Positions 1 through 12,738 of a stretch of DNA of 64,000 nt are shown piece by piece. How positions within the stretch are numbered: position 1 is the stretch's first letter; every line of letters begins with the position of its first letter. Source of the stretch: Ilyonectria destructans (Eukaryota; Ascomycota; Sordariomycetes; Hypocreales; Nectriaceae); the NCBI GenBank assembly GCA_020740775.1, contig JAHEWK010000015.1, positions 62,001 through 126,000 of the forward strand. Reading direction: 5' to 3'. The notes under the pieces were generated by a model. The model was not told the DNA's origin and did not search any database. It was given only the letters and a program-made list of their open reading frames with translations. The translations under genes and the position numbers were made by a program.

Positions 1-902
1 AACCCCAATTAAAGGCCAGGGTGATGAAACTTGCAGTGGCATTATGTGAATGCCACGCACATAGCAGGGCTTCGAGCCGCGATGCCACGACTACAGAGAG
101 GGTGCACCAAAGCCAAGCCGTGTTCAAGACACAAGGGGCTTGGAAGGACGACAGCAAAAAGCAACCAGGGCCCAGGATTTGTGGCGCCCATAGTTAATAG
201 CAGGGAGAGGCTTGTAAATTACGTGAACAGACGGATGTTGCATAGAGATTGAGGAAGATTGAGACGAAGTACATAGATCGAATTGACATGTGTCGACTTC
301 ATGATCCAAGGGATGGTGAACAAATGTGCATGAACAAAGTTTTGGGGTTATCAATGTCTACAGCCTAATCTGGGGCGTGCGAGACCCGAGACAAGACGAC
401 ACGGCTGAGCGATGTGCGAATACGGTTTCGCAGCGACAGCGTGGATGGCAAGCCCACCCAGTACGGGAGGCTCTACCTGATGGTGCATCATGGATGGCGC
501 ACACATTGGATAGGAGACGACAGCAGCAGTAGACGCCTGGCTTCCGAGCCTTTGATACACCCCGACAATGGCAGTGGGCATACAGAATCCGCACCGCACA
601 GCAGCGCCTGCGAGGTTTCCTCAGATCGGTTGCAGAAAGTTGCCAGGCCAAGTCAACGAAGCACCTTGGTTTCGGATAGAGAACATATGCTGCGGTGCGG
701 TAGTGGGAGTTTACTAGTGGATAACCAGCCAGACCATGAATGCGACTAAGTAGCCATTGGTGGTGCCTGTGAGCCAGCAACATGCAGGATCCCCAGAGGA
801 CTGGAGGCGAGAATGGCTCTTGCTGTGAGGGATGGGCGCACTGGACGGAATCCCATGGTGTTGGGCCGCATGCACTTCTTTCCGCCTTGCTCAGAGGAGC
901 CC

Positions 903-950
903 CTCACCTCACCTCGCCTCGCCTTGCCTTGCTTTGCTTTGCCTTACTTT
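903..950. repeat. Degenerate pentanucleotide tract (CTYGC-like)
   Basis: A run of imperfect 5-bp units passes gradually from CTCAC through CTCGC and CTTGC to TTTGC. It is pyrimidine-rich on the plus strand and looks like an old microsatellite altered by point changes. Confidence 0.6.
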
Positions 951-1479
951 TTGCCTTGCGTGCCATCGGGTCCTCCTCTGAGCTCGTGTTGGTGCCGGCC
1001 AACCAGGCCCTTGTTGGCACCGTGGGAGGGATCCTACTGCACATGTGCCACAAGGCAGTCGAGCTGGGGCCCAGGCGCTCTGCTTGGACAGAAGCGTCGA
1101 CTCGATGTTGACTGGAATGCTGCGGCCTAGGGTGGTGTTGTTTTGGTCGAGGTTTGATTTGATGGCTACAGTGCGTGGCACAGTATCCAAGATTTGGTTT
1201 GGCGACTACCCGTTGGACAATTTGGTGATTTATTTTTTTATACTTCTGCCTCCCGGGCCGATGTGTAATTCGTGTTTAGTGATCGTGTGTAGTGACGAGA
1301 CGATGGGTGGTGATAATGGGCAACTAACCCACGATGGGCGACGGAAAATGGAGGGATTGGGGGCATCGGGGGGGGGGTTCGGCAGGATCGACGTCGATCT
1401 GCATGGTCTGGACTGCATTGTCATATCCGATCCAGATGCCCATATCTCGATTGCCTCCATGCCCTATCCGACGCCCCCC

Positions 1480-1545
1480 TCCCCTTGTCCCCTTGTCCCT
1501 TGTCCCCGTCCTTGTCCCTTGTCTCCACCTCTTGTCCCTCGGCCC
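1480..1545. repeat. CTTGTCCC-type pyrimidine repeat
   Basis: Roughly seven imperfect copies of a 6-8 bp CTTGTCC(C) unit lie in a C-rich stretch. It is low-complexity DNA with no coding signal. Confidence 0.55.
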
Positions 1546-2505
1546 CCCAAACGGCTCCGGGTCGCTTGTCTCACGCTGCTACTGGCTGGTTGCGGTAGGG
1601 GTCTGGAGATGGAGTATTCCCGGCAGTGTGTGGTTTGTACGAAGTACAGTGCTCCGTACTCCGTACTGCACAGTGAAATACCTGGGCGGCGGGGCCCAAT
1701 AGGACCCTTTCCTAAGCCTAGCCTTTCCCATCCTCTAGCTGCCATTTCCTGAGGGGAAGGGGGGGGGGCGCGCGCCGCGGGTTGGCGCCTCGATCGTTAG
1801 AGCCTTTGAAGCGCAGCTCGGGACAGAAGCTTCCCGGGACACCTGGCGCCGCCGTTTATTGCTTTCATCACCGGCCAGCGCCCAAACCAGCCAACCCAAC
1901 GTCGCCAACAAGGGTCTTGCTGCCTCTTGGCCCCGTCGCCCGCCGCCCCGTCGCCCGTTTTGGGCCGGTGCTTCGGGCTTAGCCTTGTCATGGTTGCTTT
2001 TTCCGGCTGCCTGACCTGAAGTAGACTGGCCTGGGCTGAACGAAACGAAACGAATGGGGAAGACTGCTGGAGTCTCCCAGTCTGGACCCAGCGCCTGGGG
2101 ACACATTGTTTGTGTCTACGCAGCCAACCAGTCGGCTTGTTACCCAACAACTGACCATGTGCTGCAAAGTACCGACCCAGGTATCTACCTATTTACCTCC
2201 CTAAGTAACTATCTTCCCCCCTACCTTTCCCACTCCGGCATCTGCTCGCTACACACTGACCATTGGGATGCAGGTGAAAGCCAATTAGCAACAGAGTCCG
2301 GAGTGCCCAAGGCAAAAGCTCCCGTCGCCCCAAACGCGGCGGGCGTGATCCATCCATGGTTCGCACGCCAAAACACCAACGTTGCGACCGTCGTCGCTGG
2401 GCCTGTCCTCACCCGCATCTTGGCCCGATCCGCTGGGTGGCCCTTGGACCGTTCCCGACGGCGCCAACGCCAAATCAAAGGGATTTGGGATTGGGAATCT
2501 CCACG

Positions 2506-2526
2506 CCCCCCCCCCCCCCCCCCCCC
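2506..2526. repeat. 21-bp poly-C tract
   Basis: Twenty-one consecutive C residues are followed by CT-rich sequence and a second C-run near 2550. Tracts like this are prone to length errors in sequencing and can form G-quadruplexes on the other strand. Confidence 0.9.
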
Positions 2527-2588
2527 TCCTCGCCTCTCTCTCCTTCCGTCCCCCCCCCCTCTTCAAGCCCCAAGCCTCTAATTCATCC

Positions 2589-2616
2589 TAAATTCCAAAT
2601 TCCAAATTCCTAATTC
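2589..2616. repeat. AAATTCC heptamer repeat
   Basis: Three AAATTCC units and a fourth variant (TAATTCC) sit in tandem just after the C-rich tract. No function can be assigned. Confidence 0.7.
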
Positions 2617-5390
2617 CAACCGTCGTCCAGTGTCTTCACTAGAGTGGTGGTCTGCCAGACCCCCCCGCCCATCTTGATCCATCTTCCGCAAGAACCATGA
2701 TCCATGCCTTTGGCAGGGGCCTCAGCTCATCCACCGTCATGTCGATCCTCCTTCTGGATTCCGGTATTTGATTTGTCCTCAGAGGAGAGGGGATTGCATC
2801 AGGGCCACTAGAATCATGGAACAGCCTTTTAACCCAGCGAACAATCTCGGCCCCAATTTACTTGCAGGCATCTGCAAAGGACTTACTCCGTACCTATGTA
2901 CCGATACACACAGGCGTTGGGATCTGTACTGGTTACTGTAGTGTCACTTGAGTCAGGCAAATACGGGCCACGAGAACGAGAACGATGACTCTCTCCGTAC
3001 ACTGTCATCACTGTACGTACCGGCAGATTGACGCTGACCAGCGCGTGAGTGCCTGTGTTGCCACTACCGATCTTTTACTGGTGTCCGACTCGCGGGTGCG
3101 TCACCCCTGCCTGAGCTTGCGTGCATGCATGTCCCGAGCGAGAGATATGTGACGTGTAGCCTCTACGTCGTTCACATCCGCAACGGCTACCAGGGCAAAT
3201 AATGCCAGATCCTTGATGTTGACTTGACAAGCTTGGGGCTGGCTTGGAGTCCCTGCAGAGAAGAGGGGGTGCAACTGCAACCCCGTGCACTATCCACCAG
3301 TGAGAGAGGGTACAACATCCCTGCTAGGATACGAACACATGCATCGATTGGATCCCCACGAGGAGCTGAAAACCTGGAGTTGCAAATCGAGAAAATGAAG
3401 GAACCGCAAGAAAGAAAAAGACAAAAAGCAAGTATGGAGAGGGAACCCCATCTTCATTGCGGAGCGTCTTGAAATGAAGAAAGGGAGTGATGAGGGCAAA
3501 GGAAAGGAATTCGCCGAAGCAAAAGAAACCAATATCCAGCAAACAAGAGAGAGAGAGAACGCTGAAGAGAGTCCTGGAGACCAAGAGACCCAGAGACCCA
3601 GAGATCCCTGGCTGCAATTGCTCGGGTCAAGGCGCAACCATCCTGGACAGAAAGGCCAACGGAAGGCCTGTCATCCGGTTCTGAGGCTGGCTGGCTACCC
3701 TCCTGGTAACGTAGATGGCTCGTGTTGGATGGAGCTGCTGAAGCCTGCAGCTGAAGTTGCTGCTTGCAGGGGACAGGGATGGAAATGCCCTCGCAAGTTG
3801 GTAACGCTCTCCAACAAAGGCATGACGCAGATTCTGGCGACCGGCGCGTAGCCTATAGGTGCCGTATCCATCCCGTCGGGCGGTAAGGCAAGGTACCTTG
3901 CGTGGCCGTTATTTTCCTTTTTGTGTCTTTTTTGGCACAAGACACCAGATCATGGTGCGAGACACAGAGCCGGGTTTCGCATGGGTTAGGTGGGCGGGTG
4001 TGGGTGTGTGAGTGGGTGTGTGGGCGTTGAGATTATTGTGGAATTCTTTGGTCCCGATGATGATGGTTGTTGTGTTCACTCGGAATCGACAGCGCCAGCA
4101 TCGCATCGCATCCCCATCATTGGTGTCGGCGATGGCGCCGGCGTCGTCATCCACCTCAACCGCAGCATCATCGTCATGGCCCTCACCATGGCTCTCATCA
4201 CCCGACACTGGTCGTGCGCGCAGATCGTATTGGCGGAGAATGGCCTGGATAGGGGTTTGAGGGGCCAGATAGTGAGGGCGAACACCGAGTCCGTTTCTGC
4301 TGCCGAGCTCACGAAAGAGTCTTGAACGATAGCGTGGTGCAATCTCCAATTCGGTCCCGTCCCGGGGCACCGGGTACCCGGGCAGCCCTGCTGAGCTGAC
4401 ACCAACACATGCCACACACACGACACAACGGTCACTACTCCAGCCGCTATCGCAACTAACCAGTGGACTACCGAGACTGACAGTCTCGCCGCTTTCTCCC
4501 TGTTCGGCTTCTACTCCCTACGTCAAGTCATTCCTTGGTTTCCTTCTTCTTTTCATCGTCTCGAACATTATCTAGCGTACTTGCGGTGAGCCGAGGCACA
4601 CCCCCTCCCATTCGGTGTGAATCAGTTGGGGGATCTTCGCCAAGATCTTCGCCCAGAGGATATTGCATCAATCAATTCATTCCCTTTCTGAGGGTCCCGA
4701 GGCATTACGGATTAGTGATCGCCAGGGGGTCAGGGTCGCATCTGTTTCGGCCATGTCGGTGTTGGCGTTGGCGTCGGCGTCGGCTTCGAGTGTCACGTCA
4801 CGTCATGAGCGTCTCTGGTGTCTCTGCTCTGGTAACAGTGTCAGCGAGGGCCGACGACGGTCGACCGAAATTTTTCGGGCACCGTTGTGATCGGCCGGCG
4901 TCTCTTGCTCCCTGTACCCTGTCCTTGTTGAGATCCCTGGGCTCTGTTTGGCCCCTGGAATGATCATCCACCCCGTCCCCTCCCTTCCTACCCGCCAACG
5001 CCCCGGTCTGCTGGGGCTCCTGGACGTCTGGTGCGTACACGCTACGTAGTCGGTACTGACCGTGCTGCCAACGCTCGCTCGCGGCAGCGGCTGGTGGCGA
5101 GGGTAAGGAGCTGGGACGGGTCCGGGTTCCAGTGTCTCTCCACTATCCCGCTCCCGCTCTGCATTTTCCCACCGTTGGCTAGGCGCACGCCTCCTGTCAC
5201 CAGCGTCATTCTCCATCTCCCAGGGCCCCCAGCTTCAGCTCCAGCTCCAGCGCCCACCCACCCGCTGTTCCACCCCCCGGACCCCCGGACATGGTCGCCG
5301 ACTCTGTGTCACTTTGTGCGCCCCCGTTTACCCTCGAGGCCCGTGGCTCGAGGTTTCAGTCTCGGGTCTTGGGTCTTGTATTTTGGCATT

Positions 5391-5444
5391 GGTCTTGGTC
5401 TTGGTCTTGGTCTCGGTCTTGGTCTCGGTCTTGGTCTTGGTCTT
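5391..5444. repeat. GGTCTT hexamer minisatellite, nine units
   Basis: Nine head-to-tail 6-bp units run from 5391 to 5444. Seven are GGTCTT and two are GGTCTC. The tract is open in several frames only because the unit length is a multiple of three. I therefore do not accept the long frame around it (5031-5903, which reads Gly-Leu repeats here) as a gene. Confidence 0.9.
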
Positions 5445-6233
5445 GGATCCTGGGGCTCTGAGCCTAGTCGCCGTTGCAGGGTGTCGAGCGTCTCAAACCG
5501 CATCGTTTCGTCGCACCTCATCTCAACATCCATATATCCCGATGTCACCTTAAATCAATCAGCGCGCAAGCCACCGTCTCTTGCGTTACCGTCCAGACCA
5601 CCCCGGTCCCTGTCTTCGCTTCCGTCCCTCACCCGAAGGCCCTTTCCCTGGATTACATGGGGGTCCAAGCAGCTGGATTCCGCACTAGCCTTGGCATGTT
5701 GCTTTCGCGTCGACAAAAGGAATTGGAACTGCCTCGATGGAAAGAATAGGAGACGAGAGGGCGCATCGGGCGGTCGGACAGTGACCATGTTGACTCACAG
5801 GAATGTCTCGGGAGCCCACCCAGCGGTGACGACCAATTCCAGCTGCCTTGGGTACTTTTGCTGGCGGATGTTCACTAATACCCTACCTTACCCAGGTACC
5901 TAGCCAGCTAGCGACAGCGGAGATCATGACTGAGGAGAAGGGAAAGAAACAACAAGAGAAACAAACCAACATTTTGCGACCAACTGTCCTTGCTAGGACA
6001 GGGGGCAACGTAGGCGGAATGGGGATGATACACTCGTCCCCTCATGTACCTTATGCAGACTAACACCGCAGGCAGGTGGGCAAACAAGCAGGTGCGGTGC
6101 TGTGACCGGTATTCCTTCCCATTTTCGGGGAGGCGGGGAAGGCAATGTTTTGTTTTGTCTTCGCGGTGTGTGTGTGCCCATTCGCTCGCCATCACTCACA
6201 TGGCGTCCTCGGGTGCATCTCAGCTACAGCGGC

Positions 6234-6293
6234 GAGGACACAGTCGAGGACACGGTAGGGGACACGATCGAGGACACGGTCGAGGGCACGCCG
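6234..6293. repeat. 12-bp tandem repeat, five units
   Basis: Five consecutive 12-bp units begin GAGGACAC or a one-base variant (6234, 6246, 6258, 6270, 6282). It is an imperfect minisatellite in non-coding DNA. Confidence 0.85.
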
Positions 6294-7868
6294 ACACGGA
6301 CACGAACACAGCTGCATCTGTTCCACTGCCTGGCACACACCCATGTGCATCCATCGTTGTCGGCCTCCCAATGTACTGGTCTCAGCTACGGCAAACATGA
6401 AAGGAAAGGCGCATCCTGTACGATACAGTGCTAGACTCATCTGTGGTTTCCCTCCCGACGCTCCCCGCGCACAGTACGGTTGCATGACTGGAGACCCGAG
6501 GATCTGGGTTCATCGAGGCTCGCTTATCGCCGCCCAGGGGGGGTGGGGACACTCACTGCCTGCGACTGCCACAACTGCCACAACTGCCACCGCCGCGACT
6601 GCCAACCACTGCTGCGGTGCCAGACCAGTCACCTGTCACCTCCTCATTTCTTCTTTCTTCTTTTCTCGCCCCCTCGCCCTCGCCCTCGCCCTCTCGCTTC
6701 TCACCACTCCGTGCATGGCGGCTCCACCATATCTTGCCCCGTAATTGACACCCATTTGGCTGGATCTTACCGGGTACACCCCCTGTAGTTACACAGTATA
6801 GCACACACACACCCACCCACTCTCGGCAACTTTCTTTGCTTGCATTGCTGTGCCTTTCTCGGCGGCGCTGTTTGCGAGTGTAAGGGAAATCAAGGAGGCT
6901 GGGCGGCTGGGCGGTTGTCGCCGAAAACGCTGCTTATATCCGATGCTCTGCCAATCAATCGGCCTATATCGGCCTCTTTGTCGGTAAATTGCCAGGCATC
7001 CAACCTCAACCCCAACTCAATGACAGTGAACAACAAAAAAACACAAAACCTTAAACATTATGACCGAGTAAGCGAAGCCGAATTTTATGGACAAGGAATC
7101 GGGACCATCGCATGTTCCCGTTACCCGAATGCTGCATGAATCATTCATGTCTTGTCCTGCTCTGAACTAACTCGGTCCCCATCCGGCCTCTAGGGTAGCA
7201 AAGGTAGTTGCCAGGGTAGGCGTATCACAATGTCAACCGCCGCCATCCGACCATGTCCTGATAGTCTCAGTCACATTCCTCACCGTCTGGTCCCGAGCTA
7301 AGCATCACCATCGTGCCCCATCCCCGACTACATTCCAACCACCAGCCGGCCATGCGCCACCCTTGTGTCGCCCAAACCAAACTACAACTGCGACGTTTTG
7401 TCTCATCTAGAGTTCGGCACCGTCTATCGTGCTCTCAAGGCAAGCTTCCGCTGCCAAACTCCTGCGTAGAAACTAGATCCCGTGTCACATCATACAACCT
7501 CTCAAACTCAACTCCCACGCCATGCTTGTTCCGTCTGTGCCTCATAAACCGCTGAAGCCTAGCTTGCCGGCCGGTCACCCCAACCTCCTGTCGATAACCG
7601 CCCTTTTCGGCTCCGTTCCCCGTCCGATTAACTTTGACAAGAACAAGTCGTCCGACGCCAGGCGAGAGCGAACCTTTTCCGCCTCAATCCATCAAACTTC
7701 AGCCGTTGTAAGTTTGACCCAACTTTACTCTTGGCACCGCTTCATCCGACGAGTCTCGCCTGATCTGCCAAGACACTCCCAAGACTCTCCCAAGACTCTC
7801 CAGTCCCTGCCGCACGCCTTCCACCTTAGGGTAGGACTTACAAGTCCCCGACCCAAACTCATCGGTCA

Positions 7869-9307
7869 CTAGCTGTTCCGCTCTGCCGTTCCTTCGCCGT
7901 CAAGAGGCTTACTAGTGCCCGTATTGTTCTCGGTAGCCGGCCTCCCCTCCGATGGCCTGGACCTGTGCAGCCGTCCGTGGTTCCGTCCATGGTTGCGTCC
8001 GGACGCCGCTTGTGTCTCGTCCCCCCTGTGACGTCCTTTCGGGGTTGTACTGGCCGCCGTGAGGCCTGGCACTGCTGACATGTCATCCCCTGGCACGAAT
8101 GAGAACTCTCGGCGATGGTGAGCACGCGGTGCCTTGGCTTCTTGTCTATCATTCAGACTTTCCGAACATGACCGCAAATCAGAACTGCCTCGGTGGTCTA
8201 GAGATGCACTCAAGTTGCTTGGTTCTTTGATATCCTCACTGCTCTCATGTAGAGACATGTCTCCAGCGCCTAAAGAGGCCGATGCTGGGGTATCTTCACA
8301 TGCCTTGACATGAATGCTTGTTTTTGTGTTTGTGCACTCATCAGTTTGACGGGCACGACGTTGTCCCTGGGAAACTACGGTCATATGCCGCCTGAGTCGC
8401 CTACTTAGTCTGACATCGCTGTTGGCATCCACGATTCGTGGCCGTGAAACTGTACGATTTGCGATTAGCTTCAAGTCAAAACATGGTAGAGGCAGACTCA
8501 TACGAATGGAACTGTGGTGCCCAAGCATTTGGCCATGCAATGATTTCTTTCCATCATCACCGTTGTCTAGGTCGCCTGATATCGTCCTCACTGTCAGCTC
8601 AACAACCACATGCAAAATATAAACACATGAGCCTCGCTCACCAGGCCAACGAGCTCACCAAAGACACTGTTCTCACCTTTAAACTCTGCTGAGCTATTCC
8701 TCTCAGCCCTGAGGAGGCTGCCAGATCTGGCCAGTGCCACAGCCTCAAGGCCAGTATCCGATGTCTGATGGATAACCAACTCAAGGCGTTTGACCTCGGC
8801 CTTGTACCTGGCCTCTCGGATCATCCAATCCTCTTGCTTTGATCTGTATTCATCATACTCCTCTCGACGTAGGGCTTTCGTCTCTACTAGCTCCCTCTCG
8901 ACCGCCTTTGTTTTCTCTTTAACGAGGCTATACCCCTCAATAAGATGCATAATGTGCGAGTAATATTCGACGGGTAACCGCTCAACGACCGATTTTGTCA
9001 TCATGGCGACACGCAAGGCCTCTGCCATTTGATCAACAGAGGGGTTATGCCAGACCATTTCCTCTTCTCCGGTGACATGGTTGCTCGGCTCGTCATTCCC
9101 CTTTGCGGTCACAGAGGTGGCTATCATTAGACCATGCCAGCTTGACAGACGGGAGATGGCCTTGCGCTGTTGACCATGCGAATCATCGGCAACTTGGCTG
9201 TTCTGATGGAGCAAGCGAAGGGCAGGTTCCGAGCGAGGCGAAGCAAGAGTTCTGGATGTACGAGCCCGAGTACCGCCCAGGAACCGTAGCCAGCCAGAGT
9301 CGGCCAT
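7869..9307 (-). CDS. Conserved fungal coiled-coil protein of unknown function
   Basis: Two exons on the minus strand, 9307-8677 and 8575-7869, give about 445 residues. The intron (8676-8576) has a GTGAGA donor, an ATATCAG acceptor and matching phase 1. An alternative CTGACAG acceptor slightly upstream is also in frame. The start is the first in-frame ATG (9307, reading MADSGWLRFLGG); the frame extends further upstream only to GTG. Residues about 110-185 are rich in Glu, Lys and Arg with heptad-like spacing and predict a coiled coil. The region after the intron is Ser-, Arg- and Gly-rich and probably disordered. No catalytic motif or membrane segment is visible. The composition and clean splice argue for a real gene, but I do not recognise a function. 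Confidence 0.7.
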
Positions 9308-9900
9308 GTTGTCGCCGTTGTTGTGATCCAGCTGAAAATGTTGCTCAGAAAAGCCGCACGAGGAGATGGTTGAAGTTGGTGTTGGGGATGCCCCAAGATT
9401 CTGCCGGTGCTGCTGTTGTTGTTGTCGGAGCGTAGAGGTAGGCAGGCGCGGTCTATGACTGTCTGCTAACCGGCTGCAGCACAAACGGAACGTCACCACA
9501 ACCAATGACACTGGCCCCGAAACATCTCCCTCGGCCACTGTCTACCACTACGTTACAAACTTGCATTTAACAAGGAGACCACAAAGATCCTTTCGCGAGT
9601 TTCTTATGCCAACTCTAAGCACACAAGACTACCGAAGCAGGTGTTTTAACGTTGTCTCAAACTCTTGTTTGTGCGAAAATTATGCACGTTAACTAGCGAG
9701 CAGTGGTTCTGGATGAGAACAAACAAGTTTCCATGCACTGATGACAAACGCCATTCAATATTGAAGATACATCAGATGCCACTACCCGAACTTTCCTCAA
9801 CTACCTCAACTACATACACATATGATGGACCGTCATCTAATCGCCGGTACAAAGCTAAGCTTCCTCTCTAAATTACTGGCCAGAGTTCCGCAATCATCAA
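9308..9900. other. Intergenic region between two minus-strand genes
   Basis: This is the upstream region of the coiled-coil gene ending at 7869 and the 3' flank of the gene ending at 9901. It includes a leader with a (CAA/CAG)-like stretch near 9405-9425. I see no further gene. Confidence 0.5.
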
Positions 9901-11693
9901 TTAAATCCAGTCCGCCAGACGATGTTCCTCTAACCCGAGGGAGCCACCACCACGGCTTAGACGTCTAGTCAAGGCCTGGCCTGCCTTCCCCTCTTGAGCA
10001 TTCTTCGTATTTGAGATGTCATCAATGTCCGGGTGGTTTATGGCTTGCGTGCTCTTTACCGATGGGTTCTCGACCCCATGGGCGGACGAAGCCAGGACTG
10101 CCTGGTTAAATTTGAGAGGGCTACCCTTCATCCATTCACCCTCGTTTAACCATAGACTGATTTGTGTAGGGAGGGCTGTTTCCACCGCCACCAAAGTCTC
10201 ATCCACCGTAGAGTCTTTGTGTATTCGACACTCGCACTTTTCTAGTGCGCCAGTTACCAGTGATGGATGTTGAGACCGAGACACATGAACTGCCAGTTCC
10301 TCGTCTTGCCTATCATCACCCAGTGGCCAAGAACAAGGCGAAGAGGGCGACGAGGCATGGTTATAATATTCGGATTGGTGTTCCCGTGACTTCGAGGTTT
10401 GAGACTTCCTTCCAACAAGCGAATTGGACCGGATTGGTATCTGAGTGGCCATGCCAAACTCGGCCTCCTCAGCTTCCATCGACTCTTCCTCAATGTAAGG
10501 AAGCAGAGAAGGCGCGATCGAAGGCGTGTAGGACTCGTATGATTTCCTTGAGGTTGCACCTACCTCGGGGATTTCAGGAAGGGGGCGATAGGTAGATGCA
10601 TGGGGCAAAGACTTGACCATCGTCTTCGTTTTTAATGATGGTAGGTGTGTTGGGGCTGGTAGTTGCAGCAAGCTCAAGAGCCTCGCTACTAGATCTTCCT
10701 CAGTTTTATCCTCCAATGTATTCCCACCTAGGGCGAGAGCAGAGCCAGAGTCGTCTGTGTGTTCTTCCCGAGAGGAAACGGGGGTGTCATTGCGTAACTT
10801 GACGTGGTCGTCATCAGTGTCGGAGCCATTGAGAATTGTATGTGCCGGGACCAGACTCAACTGGCGAAGATTTGTCGATGAGCGGTAGTGGAAGCGGAAG
10901 GAAACAAACGGGAATTCCTTAGGGTCGATCAACAGCCAATCGTAATAGTAGGCATCTTCTGGACTCTCCAAGAGACCTCCAGATGGCGAGCTTCCCACAG
11001 TGTTAACAAATGCCGAGACGAGATGGCTAGAAGGTCAAGGACTTACGCTATGCCGTACGATTCCTGGCCTCGGTGCTGTCCCAATACCGGAGCCCGTCGC
11101 TTGCGACCCTTGGATCGAAAGACTTGAACCTCAATTAGGCCCCCATCCTCAGCTACTGAAGCCCTGCTGGAATTAGGCAGAAAGTAGAAGCAGCGGGCCT
11201 CGATGCCCTCTCTCCGGTGAAGGACTCCGTCCTCTTTGTAGTGCCAGCGATCATCCGGTTCAAAAAGGGCACGCGTAACGGAGCCGGATGACTGAACAAC
11301 AGGGTTGATTCCCCAGCTTGCGATGCTCCTTCCATTCAGAAAGATCTTGAAGTAGAGTTGGCATGGGGGTTCTGGTATCCGATTGATCGAGTAGTGAACC
11401 CCGAACTGGGAGCCTACAGAATCTGAGCTTATGAATCGAAGACGCATAGACGGAGAGAACAAAGGCAGCGTACCTGGTGCAGATGGGATGTAGACAGAAA
11501 CTAGTGGGTTCACCTTTTGGATTCGGGGCGAATCTACATTCGAACCGCCTGCCTCAGACTCCCAGGAGCTCGATGTGCATTTAGTCGGCGGGAGGATCCG
11601 GACAGACGAGGCGTCAGAATGGGGAAATTCGGGGAGTTTCTTGGTACTAGGATGCGTGACAATGGAGACGTCGAGTCCCCGAAAGCAAGGCAT
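9901..11693 (-). CDS. Conserved fungal hypothetical protein
   Basis: Two exons, 11693-11047 and 10990-9901, give about 578 residues. The 56-bp intron (11046-10991) has GTAAGT, a GTTAAC branch-like site and AAG. The start is MPCFRGLDVSI. Just upstream lies a good branch point and acceptor (CTACTAAC...TTTGCAG ending near 11708), so a 5'-UTR intron or an extra first exon is possible. The first roughly 210 residues form a compact globular region with phrases such as LYFKIFLNGRSIASWG and CFYFLPNSS. These fit a widespread Pezizomycotina family of unknown function that I recognise by pattern only. The remaining 360 residues are Ser-, Pro- and acid-rich and look disordered. There is no signal peptide, membrane segment or enzyme motif. 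Confidence 0.75.
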
Positions 11694-12282
11694 GTCGAAG
11701 GCGAGCTGCAAACCAACTTTGTCGTCAAGTTAGTAGGAAGTTGCTTGAGGAGTGTGGTTTGGTCTGCCGTTTCGAGGCAGGCTTGCGAGCAGACCAAGAG
11801 TCGAGTTTAGAAATAGGAGTCACGGTCACATGTTGACGCTCTTGCCGTCTGTGGCTATTGGAGAGAAAATTCTGATGCTGTGCGTTGGTACTGGCAGGGA
11901 CGGACAGCTGCTCGCAGCTGGCCGAAAGCCCCCAGCAACCTTACCTTCGGAGTACCCAACCACAATACTGGACATCATCCGTATGGCAGACTGAGGCATT
12001 CGATGCACAGAACCATGTTGTTTCTTGCAACTGGTGTTTGGGTATTCAAGCCACCTTGGTAATCGAACTCTCCAACATAATACACACACATCCTCCGGCG
12101 AGGCTATTCCTGAATGCCGGAGTTCACGGCTTAATGGCAGATTCGGATGCCATCGGTGACAAAGCAGATGGACATGAAATATGGTCAACGGACGTCTATT
12201 CCTTCATCATATACAGTCGGCGCCGGTGTAACAACGCATATGCCATCCGGCCCTTCATTGCACTCGCCGATGCGCCGGTCGC
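11694..12282. other. Intergenic region
   Basis: This carries the promoter and probable 5'-UTR intron of the gene at 9901-11693 and the 3' flank of NDUFS5. No other gene is supported. Confidence 0.5.
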
Positions 12283-12738
12283 CTAGCTCTGCCCCAGCAC
12301 CTTTTTGGTGTCCTCCTCCTTGTCTAGAAGTCCCAGGTTGCGTATTTGCTTCGCGCTCGGCGCATTATCTCGTGCCGTCGAGGTTTCGGCTCGGGCGTAC
12401 GCGGCCTGGATTGCCAGGACTCTCGCATGCTGTTTGACTGTCAGTGCCGAACCTAACGTGCCGTGGCTCATGGGGTGGCACGGGCGTCTCTTGGGCGTCG
12501 GAACCCACCTCCTTCTTGTGGTGCAGGCACTCGTAGTAGTCCTCGAGAACTGGAGAGCACTTCTTCTTGCCCGAGTCGTCATCAGCCGAGGTGTTGACGA
12601 CGTAGCAGGCCATGACCTCCTGCCAGAAGGGAAAGCAACGGCCGGGGCCTGGAAACCGTGGTGTTGTTGTCAGCCTGTGGCCGCCGGGGAGGGTCTCTGG
12701 TTGAACTCACCGCCATGCATGCCGTATCCCGACGCCAT
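12283..12738 (-). CDS. NADH:ubiquinone oxidoreductase NDUFS5-type (15 kDa) subunit
   Basis: An accessory subunit of mitochondrial complex I, expected on the intermembrane-space side. Three minus-strand exons, 12738-12711, 12648-12509 and 12429-12283, encode 104 residues. The first exon is only 28 bp (MASGYGMHGG), and introns are 62 and 79 bp with GTGAGT..CAG and GTGGGT..CAG ends. The decisive feature is a twin CX9C signature, Cys14/Cys24 and Cys40/Cys50, typical of proteins oxidised by the Mia40 import pathway. The C-terminal phrase NLGLLDKEEDTKKVL matches fungal NDUFS5 as I remember it. Size fits the family. It is divergent from SEC39, with which it shares a 570-bp intergenic region. Confidence 0.92.

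Larger units (their letters stand above)
1..7868. other. Gene-poor 7.9-kb region
   Basis: I can support no protein-coding gene here. Open frames are short, overlap on both strands, and mostly translate simple repeats or lack fungal-like composition. The stretch holds several CT-rich tracts on the plus strand (around 4500-4560, 6640-6710 and 7240-7700) of the kind found in fungal promoters and leaders. It also has homopolymer runs, short tandem repeats and several GTAC-centred palindromes. It may be the long upstream region of a gene left of the window, a site of non-coding transcription, or simply non-functional spacer. The sequence alone does not decide. Confidence 0.6.

Noticed and set aside
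1353..1377. G-run cluster able to form a G-quadruplex
   Set aside because: It lies in a gene-free low-complexity area with no promoter context. Such runs are expected there, so it was not raised as a finding.
3909..4421. 170-codon minus-strand open frame
   Set aside because: One segment (about 4200-4350) has plausible composition, but the rest reads Thr-Pro-His repeats. No splice partner or conserved motif could be found. It might hide an exon.
5031..5903. 290-codon open frame on the plus strand
   Set aside because: Its length depends on the GGTCTT hexamer array, which reads as Gly-Leu. The rest is low-complexity Ser/Pro/Leu with no family resemblance and overlapping frames on the other strand.
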